A stretch of DNA of 64,000 bases. Origin: Parapontixanthobacter sp963736595. GTDB taxonomy: Bacteria > Pseudomonadota > Alphaproteobacteria > Sphingomonadales > Sphingomonadaceae. Below the pieces are notes generated by a model. The model did not search any database. It was not told the DNA's origin and saw only the letters and a list, made by a program, of their open reading frames with translations. Position 1 is the stretch's first letter, and every line of letters starts with the position of its first letter. Where the stretch lies: assembly GCA_963736595.1 (NCBI GenBank), contig CAVTPG010000011.1, positions 186,001 through 250,000 of the forward strand, given 5' to 3'. Positions 1 to 9,493 of this stretch are shown piece after piece. Made by a program: the position numbers and the translations under genes.

Positions 1-339
1 ATCGATCAGGGTGTTGGCTGTTCCAAAGTGCCGGATATTCACGATGTCGGCCTGATGGAAGACCGTGCCACGTTACGGATTTCCTCGCAGCATATGGCGA
101 ACTGGCTGCTGCATGGCGTCGTCACCAAAGAGCAGGTGATGGAAGCGCTAAAACGCATGGCGGCCAAGGTCGATGAGCAGAATGCGGGCGATCCCGATTA
201 CGCGCCGATGGCGGGTAACTGGGACAGCAGCACCGCGTTCAAGGCGGCGTGCGATCTGGTGTTCGAGGGAGCCAGTCAGCCGAGCGGCTATACCGAACCG
301 CTGCTGCATCAATGGCGGTTGAAGAAGAAAGCTAGCTAA
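1..339 (+). CDS. glcB: Malate synthase G, C-terminal fragment (cut by window edge)
   Basis: The reading frame is open from base 1 and ends with TAA at 337-339, giving the last 112 residues. The segment VGCSKVPDIHDVGLMEDRAT, then LRISSQHMANWLLHGVV, then QNAGDPDY and GYTEPLLH, matches the conserved C-terminal part of malate synthase G, which condenses glyoxylate with acetyl-CoA in the glyoxylate pathway. The family is about 700 residues long, so roughly five sixths of the gene lies left of the window. An internal ATG at 28 is not the start, because the conserved block begins before it. The 3' end overlaps the convergent rsmA by 8 bases. Confidence 0.93.
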   Translation: MDQGVGCSKVPDIHDVGLMEDRATLRISSQHMANWLLHGVVTKEQVMEALKRMAAKVDEQNAGDPDYAPMAGNWDSSTAFKAACDLVFEGASQPSGYTEPLLHQWRLKKKAS

Positions 340-1132
340 GCGCGCGCGCCAGACTGACAAATTCCGCAATGCTCAGCGTTTCGGCGCGGCGTTGCGGGTC
401 GATGTTGAGCGCACCCAACATTTCGACTGCGCCGGGCATGGCTTTCAGGCTCTGCCGCAACATTTTGCGTCGCTGTCCGAATGCGGCTTTCGTCACGCTT
501 TCCAGTACGGCAGCGGTCACACCATCGGGCATCGCGGCGGGTTCGAGGTGGACGATGGCGCTCATCACTTTGGGCGGCGGGGTGAAGGCGCTGCGATGCA
601 CTTTCATGGCGAGCCGCGCGGTGCTGCGCCATTGGGCCAATACGGCGAGCCGGCCATAAGCGGACGTGCCGGGTTTCGAGACGATGCGCTGCGCGACTTC
701 CTGCTGAAACATCAGCGTTAAGGACGTCCAGTGCGGGGGCCACTCCTGCCCGCCCAGCCAGCGCGTGAACAGCGCCGTGCCCACATTATAGGGAAGGTTC
801 GAGGCAATCGCGAACGGCTCGCCCATCAATTCGGCATGGTCGATGGCCATCGCGTCGCCTTCGATCACCCGAAGCTGCCCCGGAAAGGCGTCCGCCAATT
901 CGGCGAGGGCAGGCAGACACCGCCGGTCCATTTCGATCGCTGTGACGCGCGCTCCCGCGCGCAACAAGGCACGGGTAAGGCCGCCGGGACCGGGGCCAAT
1001 TTCCAGCACCGCTTTACCGTTTAGATCGCCGGGCAGGGCCGCAATCCGGTCGAGCAAATGCTCATCCAGTAGAAAATTCTGTCCCAAGGCCTTGGATGCC
1101 GTCAGTCCGTGTGCGGCAATAACCTCGCGCAA
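332..1132 (-). CDS. rsmA: 16S rRNA (adenine1518/1519-N6) dimethyltransferase RsmA/KsgA; start region probably mis-sequenced
   Basis: This enzyme dimethylates two adjacent adenines near the 3' end of 16S rRNA during small-subunit maturation. The SAM-binding motif EIGPGPGGLT lies near residue 45, the acidic motif EMDRR follows, and the adenine-binding motif NLPYN is near residue 115. It is last in lptD-surA-pdxA-rsmA, a gene order also known from E. coli. The listed start is TTG. Upstream in frame the sequence reads AATLPPL and then hits a stop with no ATG. An ATG overlapping the pdxA stop (1152-1154) is one base out of frame. Removing one base from its GCGGCG run would give MSATLPPLREVI, a typical family N-terminus. 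A one-base insertion error near 1142-1150 is therefore likely. Confidence 0.93.
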   Translation of the reverse strand: MREVIAAHGLTASKALGQNFLLDEHLLDRIAALPGDLNGKAVLEIGPGPGGLTRALLRAGARVTAIEMDRRCLPALAELADAFPGQLRVIEGDAMAIDHAELMGEPFAIASNLPYNVGTALFTRWLGGQEWPPHWTSLTLMFQQEVAQRIVSKPGTSAYGRLAVLAQWRSTARLAMKVHRSAFTPPPKVMSAIVHLEPAAMPDGVTAAVLESVTKAAFGQRRKMLRQSLKAMPGAVEMLGALNIDPQRRAETLSIAEFVSLARALS

Positions 1133-1150
1133 AGGTGGCAGCGTCGCCGC

Positions 1151-2179
1151 TCATGCGGATGCTTTGCGCCGCGCGGCACATTCGCCAGCCATCCGAACTG
1201 CGGCCAGCATCGCGCCGGGGTCAGCGATATTTTGGCCCGCAATGCCGAATGCCGTCCCGTGATCGGGCGACGTGCGGATGATCGGCAAGCCGAGCGTGAC
1301 ATTGACGCCCTCGTCGAAATCCAGCGCTTTTAGCGGGATGAGCGCCTGATCGTGATACATACAGATCGCGACATCGTAAGTTTCGCGCGCGCGCGGCGTG
1401 AACAAAGCATCGCCCGCGATTGGTCCGCTGACCGTCAGGCCTTGGCGCTGTAATTCCGCGATAGCAGGCGCGATGATGCGCTGCTCTTCATCGCCAAATC
1501 GTCCATTTTCTCCGGCATGGGGATTAAGACCAGCGATGGCGATGCGTGGATCGGTTATGCCGAAGTCGCGCTGCAAGGCCTGCGCTGCGATGCGCGTGCG
1601 GCGGACGATCAATGCGCTCGACAGCGCGCCGGGAACATCGGACAGCGCGCAATGGACAGTGATCGGCACGGTGCGCAAACGCGGTCCGGCCAGCATCATC
1701 ACGGCATCGTCGGCGGCCAACCCGCAAGCCGCTGCAAAAAACTCGGTTTGCCCCGGAAATGCAAAACCGATGGCGACCAGATCGTCTTTGGACACGGGCG
1801 CTGTGACTACCGCATCCACCGTTCCATCAAGCGCGAGCTTTGTCGCAGTTTCAAGACTGTCGAGAGCGAGTTGCGCGCCGTCCCTATTTGGCTGCCCCGG
1901 TGTGTAAGGAACATCGTTGCCATCCAATACAGGTAACGCTTGCGGCCAAATGCGCGCCGCATCTGCGACATTGGCTGCATCAGTTATCCGCTCAATGGCC
2001 AAGTCGATCCCGCGCGATTTCGCCGCTGCCTGCACCACATTCGCGCCGCCAACGCACAGCAATGTGGGCGCATCGGCATCGTCTTTAAATGCGCGCCAGC
2101 ATTCCGCCACCAGCTCCGGCCCGACCCCCGCCGGATCGCCCGGCGTCAGAGCCAGCACAGTCGCGGAATTATCCGTCAA
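1151..2179 (-). CDS. pdxA: 4-hydroxythreonine-4-phosphate dehydrogenase PdxA
   Basis: PdxA oxidises 4-phosphohydroxy-L-threonine in the DXP-dependent pathway to pyridoxal 5'-phosphate. The protein is 342 residues, normal for the family. It shows the N-terminal TPGDPAGVGPEL motif and the three metal-binding histidine contexts TVHCAL, LNPHAGE and MYHDQ, followed by RTSPDHGTAF. The start is a TTG overlapping the surA stop codon (TTGA), which suggests translational coupling to surA. There is no better in-frame start upstream. The rsmA coding region follows within about 20 bases. Confidence 0.95.
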   Translation of the reverse strand: MTDNSATVLALTPGDPAGVGPELVAECWRAFKDDADAPTLLCVGGANVVQAAAKSRGIDLAIERITDAANVADAARIWPQALPVLDGNDVPYTPGQPNRDGAQLALDSLETATKLALDGTVDAVVTAPVSKDDLVAIGFAFPGQTEFFAAACGLAADDAVMMLAGPRLRTVPITVHCALSDVPGALSSALIVRRTRIAAQALQRDFGITDPRIAIAGLNPHAGENGRFGDEEQRIIAPAIAELQRQGLTVSGPIAGDALFTPRARETYDVAICMYHDQALIPLKALDFDEGVNVTLGLPIIRTSPDHGTAFGIAGQNIADPGAMLAAVRMAGECAARRKASA

Positions 2180-3633
2180 TTATATTCGATAAAAGCGTCG
2201 TTGCGCAGGTCGCGCAGATACCGCTGCGCCCGCTTGTTCACGCGTTCGTCTTCGATTTGCGACATGATCTGCTCGAAATCAGGGCCGGTCGCCGCGCCCG
2301 GATCATCGCGCCCGCATAGCACCAAAACGCGCACGCCATCCTCGACCGAGCCGAAGGGCGGGGTCGCCTGACCTATTTGCAGATCGAGCAGAATGCTTTG
2401 CAAAGCCTCGGGCAAGGAACGCGCGCGGATCTGGTCGTTATCGACGATGGATGCGCCCAATTCCTGTGCTGCACGTTCAGCGTCGCCGCATCCGCGAATG
2501 CTCTGCACGCCTTCGCTGAATTGCTTCACGCGGCCTTCAGCAGATGCCTGTGTCGAACCTTCTGGAAAGGAGATGGAAATCTGTTTCAGCGACAGCAGCG
2601 CATCGCGTGGATCGGCAGTCAAAACCTGCCGCTTGTCGATCAGATAGATGATCGAATAGCCGCCCGGTATCTCAATCGGTCCGTTAAGCTGTCCGGGCTG
2701 CAATGTCGCGGCGACGCTGGCCAAGGCAGGTGGCAATTGACCCAGCCGCACGAAACCGAGATCGCCACCGACGACTGCGGTGGATGCTTCGGAAAACTGG
2801 CGCGCATAGGCGACGAAACTGCCGCCTTGCCGCAGCTGTTCAAGAATGCGCTGCGCATTTTGCAATACGGCTTCGCGGCTTTCCGGGGTGGAGGACAGGT
2901 AAATTTCGCCCAGCCGATATTCCTCGGTTCCGCGCAAATCTTCGAGGCGTTTCAGCACCTCGTTCACTTCCTCGGCAGAGACATTGACGAAGGGTGCGAC
3001 ATTGCGGCGCACCAGATTGGACCACGCGGTTTCGCCCTGAATTTGCCGTTTCAATGAAACGGGCGAGGAACCGATGCTGATCAGATACGCATCCATCTTG
3101 TCGATTTCTTGGCCGAAATTCTGCTGTGCCAGACGCTGATAACTGGATTCGATTTCTTCGGAAGTCACAGGGATTTCCTGCACTTGCGCGGCTTGAACCT
3201 GCAAGGTTTCATCGATCAAATTGCGCAAGACCTGTTGCCGCAAACGCTGCAATTCCTCGCCCGCGATGGGCGATTGCGAAGCGGCAGTCACCAAAGCCAC
3301 GCGATGATCGATATCGGTGCCGGTGATGACTTGCCCGTTCACGACGGCGGTGGCGGTCCGCATATTGGGATCGCTATTGCCCAGCAGCGTCACATTTTCC
3401 GGCAGGCCAAGCACGTTGCCGCTCTCTGCCTGCGCCTGCGCGGCCTGCTCTGGGGCACTCGCATCTGAAGCCGCTTCCGGCTGCACATCTGCTGCTGCCT
3501 CGACTGGCGCATCGGTGCTTTGCTCTGCGGGCTGGGCCGCTTCCTGCGCAATGGATTGCCCGGCGGTCAGCGTCAGGCCAAGGCTGCCAAGCGCTACAGT
3601 CGCCAGAAGTTTAGGATGAAATTTGTTCAACAC
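2176..3633 (-). CDS. surA: Periplasmic peptidyl-prolyl isomerase/chaperone SurA
   Basis: SurA is a periplasmic chaperone for outer-membrane proteins, including LptD, which is encoded just upstream. From the GTG at 3633 the protein has a signal peptide (KLLATVALGSLGLTLTAG, then a cleavage context ending SIAQ), an Ala/Glu-rich linker, a SurA N-terminal helical domain and one recognisable parvulin domain around residues 225-345, with GGDLGFV and GYSIIYLID. The C-terminal part is a degenerate second parvulin-like and helical region. The frame stays open back to a TTG at 3687, but the GTG gives a more normal signal peptide. Neither start has a strong ribosome binding site. Confidence 0.88.
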   Translation of the reverse strand: MLNKFHPKLLATVALGSLGLTLTAGQSIAQEAAQPAEQSTDAPVEAAADVQPEAASDASAPEQAAQAQAESGNVLGLPENVTLLGNSDPNMRTATAVVNGQVITGTDIDHRVALVTAASQSPIAGEELQRLRQQVLRNLIDETLQVQAAQVQEIPVTSEEIESSYQRLAQQNFGQEIDKMDAYLISIGSSPVSLKRQIQGETAWSNLVRRNVAPFVNVSAEEVNEVLKRLEDLRGTEEYRLGEIYLSSTPESREAVLQNAQRILEQLRQGGSFVAYARQFSEASTAVVGGDLGFVRLGQLPPALASVAATLQPGQLNGPIEIPGGYSIIYLIDKRQVLTADPRDALLSLKQISISFPEGSTQASAEGRVKQFSEGVQSIRGCGDAERAAQELGASIVDNDQIRARSLPEALQSILLDLQIGQATPPFGSVEDGVRVLVLCGRDDPGAATGPDFEQIMSQIEDERVNKRAQRYLRDLRNDAFIEYN

Positions 3634-3789
3634 GCGATGAAAGTCCAACTTGTAAAGCGCCCATACGGGCCGTGAATAAAGGCGCAAATGCCGCGCGGTG
3701 GCTTAACGCAAGCTGATCAAATTGGGGCGTCAATGCGTCAGGTTCGGGTCGCCATAACGGTTAATCCGCCCGCTGCCAATCGGTGCGGC

Positions 3790-6201
3790 TCAGCGGAAAC
3801 CCAGATTTTTTAGCGAGAAGGAAAGCTGGAACGTATTGCCGCGCTGCGCATCGCCCGCCGTGATGAAATCGCGCCGCCAAGTCAGGCCAACTTCCAAGCA
3901 ATCATCCGCATAGGCAATGCCGAGGCGTGTTCGCACAGGATCGAACCCGTCCGAGGTTAACGTCGGGTCTTCCTCCGCATCGGTCAGATTGATGATCCCT
4001 GCGCCAAATACCGACCAGTAATTGGCGAAAGCTACCCGTCCGGCGAAGCGCAATTCCTCGCGATCGTCGAGATCCTCGATATTGATGTCGATGTCGCGAT
4101 CAAGGCGCAAATAGCCGACTTCGAAATATGTTCTGCGCGAGCCGATAGTGGCATCGATCTCGTTACGGCGCAGGGCGAAATCGTCTTTGTCGATGCGATA
4201 GCGGTGCGTGAAGCTCAGAAAATCGCGATAGCGAACGCGCGTCCGTCCGACGAAATCGGAAACGCGGTCGGCGATGCCCGTGCCATCGACCAAAAATTCC
4301 GGGTCTTTATCCATCCGCACCGATTGTCCGATGGTGCTGATGACTTCCCAGCCGGGTCGCCGCAATTCCCAGTCCAACCCGTACGTCACGCGCACGCCGT
4401 CTTCCACGCGGTCATATCCGGGAAAGCGGCTCAAGGCGAAGAGGTTGGAATCCTCCAGATCGATGGCGCGCGAATCCTCGTTCGGAACGGCCAGATTGCG
4501 GATGGGTGAGCTGGCCACGAACTGGATGCGCGGGGTCAGCACTTGCGTACCGCCAAAGGCGCGTCCGACCAATGGCCATTCAATATCGACCGCGCCCAGC
4601 GCGAAGGCCCGCTGTTCCCAGCCTTCATTGCCGCGAAACTGCACCGTTTGCGTCAAGCTGGTTTCATCGGTGTGATAGATATCGGCACGGCCCACCGCAC
4701 TTAGTGTCAGCACTTGTCCGCCCGGTGTGATGCTGCGTTTGTCCCACTTGGCGCGCGCGAAGGCTCGCTGCGTATCCTGTCCGACATCGCGGGTAATGGC
4801 GAGCGTATTGGCCTGCAACTCGACCGTTCCGCCCAGCAGCGGATCATTCAATCGCTTGCGGTAATCCAGGATCGGCAAGGCTATCGGGATTTGCCCTTGC
4901 GGCTTGTTCAAGGCCAGTGTTTGCGTGGCCCAACCGGCGAGTGAGAAATACGAGCTGTCATCGACTCGCGCCAATTCGAAAGTGGAGCGCAGGCGGTCTT
5001 CCCGGCTGATGTCATAACGGCGCAGGAACGTCCGATCGCTGGCCCGGCGGATCGATCCCGACACGCTCCATTCCGGCGACAATTGAAAGCGGCCATTGGC
5101 AAAAATATAGCCGCGAAATCCGCGCTCTGTGGTCGGAATGCCCGTGAACGACCCGATCCGGCGGCTATTGGTGAGGTAGCCGGTGATCTGATACGCGCCG
5201 GTTTCCGTCAAATGCCGCCATTGGCCCGACACCATCGGCGGCGCTTCGGTGAACAGATAACCGCCCAGCGTCAGATCACGGTTTTCCGCCAGCCGCCAAT
5301 AGTGGCTGGCGCTGATCTCGACCCCATTACTTTGGGAAATGCGCAAATTCGGGACAAGAATACCAGAAGCCGCGCTGCCATCGGTGCGAACGGTCAGGCC
5401 GGGCAGGGGCAGCACACGCGTGCCGAACAATTCGAGATACGCCCCGCGAAACCGCACACTGCTATCCGCCGGATCATAGGTCACGCGCTCTGCTGTGATG
5501 CGCCAGCTTGGCGATTTGTTGCAGTTTTCCGGATCGATCACGGCGCACGCGCTATAGGCCGCGCGAGTCAATTCGATCGTGCCGTCCTCGCCGCGTGACC
5601 CTTCGGTCGCGGCCAGCCGTCCGCCTTGACTTAAAGCAAGCAGCAAGTCCTCCATCGCGCCCGCTTCGAATTCATCGTTCAGCGTGATGGCTTCGGAATA
5701 AAGCTGATTGCCGAGTTCATCGACCAGCCGCACATTGCCTTGGGCGACGATCTCGCCGCTTTGCCGATCCCACCGGACCGCATCGGCGCGCAGCGATCGG
5801 TCCTCGCTGCTTAGAAACACATTACCGCTGGCCGTGACCGTGTCGCTCGGTTCGTCATAGGCGAGCTCGTCCGCTTCGAAGGCAATGCGGCGGGCCGTGT
5901 CGTCCTGAGTTAAGGCGTCGCTTGCAGCATCGCCATTGTCGTCGGTCACGCTGCTATCGCCAGCCAAAGGCACAAGTTCCGCATCGTCCGTTTCGCTCGG
6001 CACAACGGGTGGCAAATCGACTTGTTCTTCGGCCGTCGGAATGCCTGGCGGCGCGCCACTTTGCGCATAGGACGGCGTCGCCGCAGCAGCCATCGCCAGC
6101 GCCAGAACTAACGCGCTGTAAGGCAGCGAAACACCGCGTCCGCATTGCCGCGCTTGCTTATCGCCCCGCAGCCTCTTAATTGCTGCCTCGAACGCAGTCA
6201 T
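3790..6201 (-). CDS. lptD: LPS-assembly outer membrane protein LptD
   Basis: LptD is the beta-barrel translocon that inserts LPS into the outer leaflet of the outer membrane. From the ATG at 6201 it is about 803 residues, with a signal peptide ending PSYAQ. An OstA/LptA-like domain follows (FEADELAYDEPSDTVTASGN and LRADAVRWDRQSGEIVAQGN), and then a long alternating-strand barrel. CAVIDPENCNKSPSWRI contains the conserved cysteine pair region. The frame is open to 6345 but that would overlap the divergent pepA start. ATGs at 6201 (preceded by TAAGG) and 6225 fit better. It is first gene of the lptD-surA-pdxA-rsmA set. Confidence 0.93.
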   Translation of the reverse strand: MTAFEAAIKRLRGDKQARQCGRGVSLPYSALVLALAMAAAATPSYAQSGAPPGIPTAEEQVDLPPVVPSETDDAELVPLAGDSSVTDDNGDAASDALTQDDTARRIAFEADELAYDEPSDTVTASGNVFLSSEDRSLRADAVRWDRQSGEIVAQGNVRLVDELGNQLYSEAITLNDEFEAGAMEDLLLALSQGGRLAATEGSRGEDGTIELTRAAYSACAVIDPENCNKSPSWRITAERVTYDPADSSVRFRGAYLELFGTRVLPLPGLTVRTDGSAASGILVPNLRISQSNGVEISASHYWRLAENRDLTLGGYLFTEAPPMVSGQWRHLTETGAYQITGYLTNSRRIGSFTGIPTTERGFRGYIFANGRFQLSPEWSVSGSIRRASDRTFLRRYDISREDRLRSTFELARVDDSSYFSLAGWATQTLALNKPQGQIPIALPILDYRKRLNDPLLGGTVELQANTLAITRDVGQDTQRAFARAKWDKRSITPGGQVLTLSAVGRADIYHTDETSLTQTVQFRGNEGWEQRAFALGAVDIEWPLVGRAFGGTQVLTPRIQFVASSPIRNLAVPNEDSRAIDLEDSNLFALSRFPGYDRVEDGVRVTYGLDWELRRPGWEVISTIGQSVRMDKDPEFLVDGTGIADRVSDFVGRTRVRYRDFLSFTHRYRIDKDDFALRRNEIDATIGSRRTYFEVGYLRLDRDIDINIEDLDDREELRFAGRVAFANYWSVFGAGIINLTDAEEDPTLTSDGFDPVRTRLGIAYADDCLEVGLTWRRDFITAGDAQRGNTFQLSFSLKNLGFR

Positions 6202-6264
6202 CCTTACATGAGCGCGCGCCTGCATGACGCGGTTCGCGCCACGAACCACCTCCCGGGAGTTTTC

Positions 6265-7740
6265 ATGCAGATTCATTTTAGCCAAGACCTTCCCTCGAAT
6301 GCTGGGCCCACGAATGCGCGGCTTCTTGCGCAAGTTGTCGATCAAGGCAAGCTGCCTGACAATCTGGAACGCGCCTTAGTCGACGGGGCGAGTGCTGCAC
6401 GCTTTAAAGGACGAGCCGGACAGATCTTTGAAAGCTTTGTCGAGCGTGACGGCAAAAGTGTGCGGTTGGTTCTGGCGGGTGCGGGCGAGCGTGATGCGGA
6501 AAAGCGTCAGGCCAATCTGGAAAAGGCGGGCGCGGCGCTGACGGCGAAATTTCTGCGTTCCGGTGAAACTGAATTGACGCTGGACCTTGCAGGCTCCGGC
6601 CTGTCGGCGGACGAAGCGGCGGCGGTGCTGCTTGGTTTGCGCCTGCGCGGATGGCATCACGACACTTATCGCACGAAGCTGAAAGACGATCAGAAAGTTA
6701 CGCTCGAAACGGTTCATGTGGTCGGCGCACCCGATGGTACCGAAGCGATCTGGACCGACCGGGCCGCACTGGCCGAAGGCGTTGAATTCACGCGCGAGCT
6801 GGTCGCTGAACCGGCCAATATCATTTATCCCGAAAGTTTCGTGGAGCGGTGTCAGCAACGCTTTGCCGGAACCGGCGCGGAACTGATCACGCTGAATGAA
6901 GCGCAGATGGAAGCGCTTGGCATGGGCGCGTTGCTTGGCGTGGGCCAAGGTTCGCGCCGCGATTCTTACATTTTGGCGATCCGCTGGAATGGCGGGGCAG
7001 CAGGCGAGCAGCCGGTGGCTTTTGTGGGCAAGGGCGTCACTTTCGATACCGGCGGCATTTCGCTGAAACCCGGTCCCGGTATGGGCGATATGAAGTGGGA
7101 CATGGGCGGCGCGGGCGCAGTGGCCGGCGCAATGCTGTCGCTCGTCAAACGCAAGGCCAAGGCGAACATCGTCGGTGTCGTGGGATTGGTCGAGAATATG
7201 CCCGATGGCAATGCGCAGCGCCCCGGAGATGTCGTCACTTCGATGTCGGGCCAAACCATCGAAGTGCTGAACACCGATGCGGAAGGGCGCCTGGTTCTGT
7301 GCGATGCGCTGCATTGGACACAGCGCGAATTTTCCCCGCGCCTGATCATCGATTTTGCGACGCTGACGGGCGCGATAATCATCGCCCTTGGTAACGAACA
7401 TGGCGGGCTGTTTGCCAATAATGACGAGCTGGCCGGCAATATTCTGGCAGCAGGCAAAGCCAGTGGCGATGAAATGTGGCGTTTCCCGATTGGTCCGGCT
7501 TACGACAAACTGATCAACTCACCTATCGCCGACATGAAGAACATCGGACCGCGTGGTGCTGGCTCGATCACCGCTGCGCAATTCCTCGGCCGCTTCATCG
7601 AAAACGGCACGCCGTGGGCGCATTGCGACATTGCCGGAATGGTCTGGGACGAGAAAGCGGGCGCAACCTGGGACAAGGGCGCGACCGGTTTCGGTGTGCG
7701 TCTGATGGACCGCTATATCGCTGATTTCGTGGAGGAATAG
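6265..7740 (+). CDS. pepA: Leucyl aminopeptidase, M17 family
   Basis: This cytosolic metallo-aminopeptidase removes N-terminal residues from peptides. The C-terminal catalytic domain has KGVTFDTGGISLKPG near residue 255 and the family signature NTDAEGRLVLCDAL near residue 335, which carry the two-metal site. At 491 residues it has the normal length. The ATG at 6265 follows a GGGAG ribosome binding site at 6254-6258; the open frame further upstream lies inside the divergent lptD coding region. The 40-64 bases between the two starts must hold both promoters. Confidence 0.94.
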   Translation: MQIHFSQDLPSNAGPTNARLLAQVVDQGKLPDNLERALVDGASAARFKGRAGQIFESFVERDGKSVRLVLAGAGERDAEKRQANLEKAGAALTAKFLRSGETELTLDLAGSGLSADEAAAVLLGLRLRGWHHDTYRTKLKDDQKVTLETVHVVGAPDGTEAIWTDRAALAEGVEFTRELVAEPANIIYPESFVERCQQRFAGTGAELITLNEAQMEALGMGALLGVGQGSRRDSYILAIRWNGGAAGEQPVAFVGKGVTFDTGGISLKPGPGMGDMKWDMGGAGAVAGAMLSLVKRKAKANIVGVVGLVENMPDGNAQRPGDVVTSMSGQTIEVLNTDAEGRLVLCDALHWTQREFSPRLIIDFATLTGAIIIALGNEHGGLFANNDELAGNILAAGKASGDEMWRFPIGPAYDKLINSPIADMKNIGPRGAGSITAAQFLGRFIENGTPWAHCDIAGMVWDEKAGATWDKGATGFGVRLMDRYIADFVEE

Positions 7741-7765
7741 GCGGCGCGCGGCTAGCTGCACGGTC

Positions 7766-7951
7766 ATGGCGAAGATGCGCCGCAAAGGCGACTTGCCGAG
7801 CAAAATTTGTGCGACCTGCGGCTTGCCGTTCAACTGGCGCAAGAAATGGGCAAAGGAGTGGGAGAACGTGCGTTACTGCTCCGACAAATGCCGCCGGAAC
7901 AAGGGTTTGCTGTCAGGTGACGGCAAAGCCGGACCGGAAGGCGGCGCATAA
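7766..7951 (+). CDS. DUF2256 zinc-finger-like protein
   Basis: This 61-residue protein contains the DUF2256 pattern: KICATCGLPFNWRKKW, then a second cysteine pair in VRYCSDKCRRNK. The four cysteines are spaced like a small zinc-binding module. Function is unknown. Family members often sit near cryptochrome/photolyase genes; here such a gene is in the same window but 22 kb away. The stop codon overlaps the holC start (TAATG), implying coupled translation. Confidence 0.85.
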   Translation: MAKMRRKGDLPSKICATCGLPFNWRKKWAKEWENVRYCSDKCRRNKGLLSGDGKAGPEGGA

Positions 7952-8388
7952 TGCGGATCGATTTCTATCAGCTTTCGCGTGATCCCGTCATCGATGTCGT
8001 GCCTCTGCTGGCGCGCAAAGTGCTGGAAGCAGGCCAACATCTGCTGATCGTCGATCAGAGCGCCGAAACCCGCGCCGCTTTAAGCGAATCCTTGTGGAAA
8101 GCATCCAGTGTTTTTCTCGCCAATGGCGAAGCGGGGGAAGCGCATCAGGAGCGGCAACCGATCTTGCTATCCTCCTCCTACAAAGCAGACAATAACGCTA
8201 CCATCGCCTTGATATCCGATGGAATTTGGGATGAGCAAGCCACAAGTTTCGAGCGGGTCTTGCTGCTATTTGACGGACAGGCCAGCGACACTGCACGCGA
8301 TTTATGGCGCAGCTTGACCGCCGAAAAAACGCATGAGCTGCACATCTTCAAGCAGCGCGAAAACGGCGCATGGGCCGAGGGTGCCTGA
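7951..8388 (+). CDS. holC: DNA polymerase III chi subunit HolC
   Basis: The chi subunit links the clamp loader to single-stranded DNA-binding protein. The 145-residue protein starts MRIDFYQLSRDP and has the chi-family pattern of a short basic N-terminal half, the segment ALSESLWKASSVFLANG, and a terminal half with RVLLLFDGQ and AREN-type residues. Length fits the family. It overlaps the DUF2256 stop by one base. A short hairpin (GACCCT-AACA-GGGGTC, 8393-8408) follows without a T tract. Confidence 0.85.
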   Translation: MRIDFYQLSRDPVIDVVPLLARKVLEAGQHLLIVDQSAETRAALSESLWKASSVFLANGEAGEAHQERQPILLSSSYKADNNATIALISDGIWDEQATSFERVLLLFDGQASDTARDLWRSLTAEKTHELHIFKQRENGAWAEGA

Positions 8389-8569
8389 GCGGACCCTAAC
8401 AGGGGTCAAGCGATGCCGAGCGCGCCTGAACGTGCGCCAAACGTTACAAACCGCGCCTTACACTGCCGGCGCGACGCGATCGAAACTTGTTTCGCGCGCC
8501 GCACAAGGGTAGGGGCCGCGCAACACGATTTCCAACCAATCTTATCCAACCAAACCCGAGGAATTTTTC

Positions 8570-8992
8570 ATGGCGGTTACCCGCACCTTTTCGATCATCA
8601 AACCCGATGCCACACGCCGCAATCTGACCGGCGCCGTCACCAAAATGCTGGAAGATGCCGGCCTGCGCGTTGTCGCTTCCAAACGCATCCATATGACTCG
8701 CGATCAGGCCGAGGGCTTTTATGCCGTGCATAAAGAGCGCCCCTTTTTCGGCGACCTCGTCGATTTCATGGTGAGCGGCCCGGTGGTCGTGCAAGTCCTT
8801 GAGGGCGAAGACGCGGTAAAGCGCAATCGCGACGTGATGGGCGCGACCAATCCAACCGATGCGGCTGAAGGAACGATCCGAAAAGCCCATGCCGAAAGCA
8901 TCGAAGCCAATTCGGTCCATGGTTCGGACAGCGAAGAGAATGCAGCCACAGAAATCGCGTATTTCTTTAACAAAGATGAACTTGTGGGCTGA
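8570..8992 (+). CDS. ndk: Nucleoside diphosphate kinase
   Basis: Ndk transfers the gamma phosphate of ATP to nucleoside diphosphates through a phosphohistidine. The 140-residue protein begins MAVTRTFSIIKPDA, a hallmark of the family. The catalytic histidine is in ANSVHGSDSEENA near residue 117, and GATNPTDAAEGTIR is also present. A GAGGAA ribosome binding site precedes the ATG. A clear hairpin terminator follows. Confidence 0.97.
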   Translation: MAVTRTFSIIKPDATRRNLTGAVTKMLEDAGLRVVASKRIHMTRDQAEGFYAVHKERPFFGDLVDFMVSGPVVVQVLEGEDAVKRNRDVMGATNPTDAAEGTIRKAHAESIEANSVHGSDSEENAATEIAYFFNKDELVG

Positions 8993-9017
8993 ATACTAAC
9001 ATAATTTAACGCAAATG

Positions 9018-9050
9018 ACGGCGCGATTGGCTAATTACCGATCGCGCCGT
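9018..9050 (+). terminator. Rho-independent-type hairpin after ndk
   Basis: ACGGCGCGAT at 9018-9027 pairs perfectly with ATCGCGCCGT at 9041-9050 across a 13-base loop, followed by TCTTCATTTG. It lies 25 bases after the ndk stop. The downstream T run is interrupted, so efficiency is uncertain. Confidence 0.75.
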
Positions 9051-9079
9051 TCTTCATTTGTGCTACGCACTTTGTCAGC

Positions 9080-9493
9080 ATGGCATTGTTTACAGGCAAA
9101 GCGGTTAAAACCATCGAGCGGTATATTACTGCACTCAACAGCCATGATTCCCGCACGCTTTCTTCACTGATCGGTGACAATGCCTGCTTCGTCGATAGTT
9201 GCGGCGATGCGTTGGACGGTCACGATGTGATTTACAGTGCGATGGAAAAATTCTTCACAATCGAACCGGATTATAAGCTGCACGCCAATGAAATTTCCGA
9301 GTTTCGCGGCGAAGTGCTGATCCGTGGGTCGGTCGAGGCGATCGATCCGGATTTACAGCATGACACGCTGTGGCGCGCACGCACCGACCTGCGCACGATC
9401 ACTTATTGGCAAAGCTATGCCGACGGCTCCGGTCTGGCTCTGGCGCGAGCGCTGGCTCCCGATGCAGCGCGCAGAGTTCCCGCTTACGCCTGA
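9080..9493 (+). CDS. NTF2-like / SnoaL-fold protein
   Basis: A 137-residue protein with the NTF2-like pattern: an N-terminal helix (IERYITALNSHDSRTLSSLI), then ACFVDSCGDALDGHDVIYSAMEKFF, and C-terminal beta strands (EVLIRGSVEAI and LRTITYWQSYADG). Members of this fold include isomerases, hydrolases and pure binding proteins, so no specific activity can be assigned. There is no signal peptide. Its 3' end overlaps the convergent sulfotransferase by 10 bases. Confidence 0.72.
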   Translation: MALFTGKAVKTIERYITALNSHDSRTLSSLIGDNACFVDSCGDALDGHDVIYSAMEKFFTIEPDYKLHANEISEFRGEVLIRGSVEAIDPDLQHDTLWRARTDLRTITYWQSYADGSGLALARALAPDAARRVPAYA

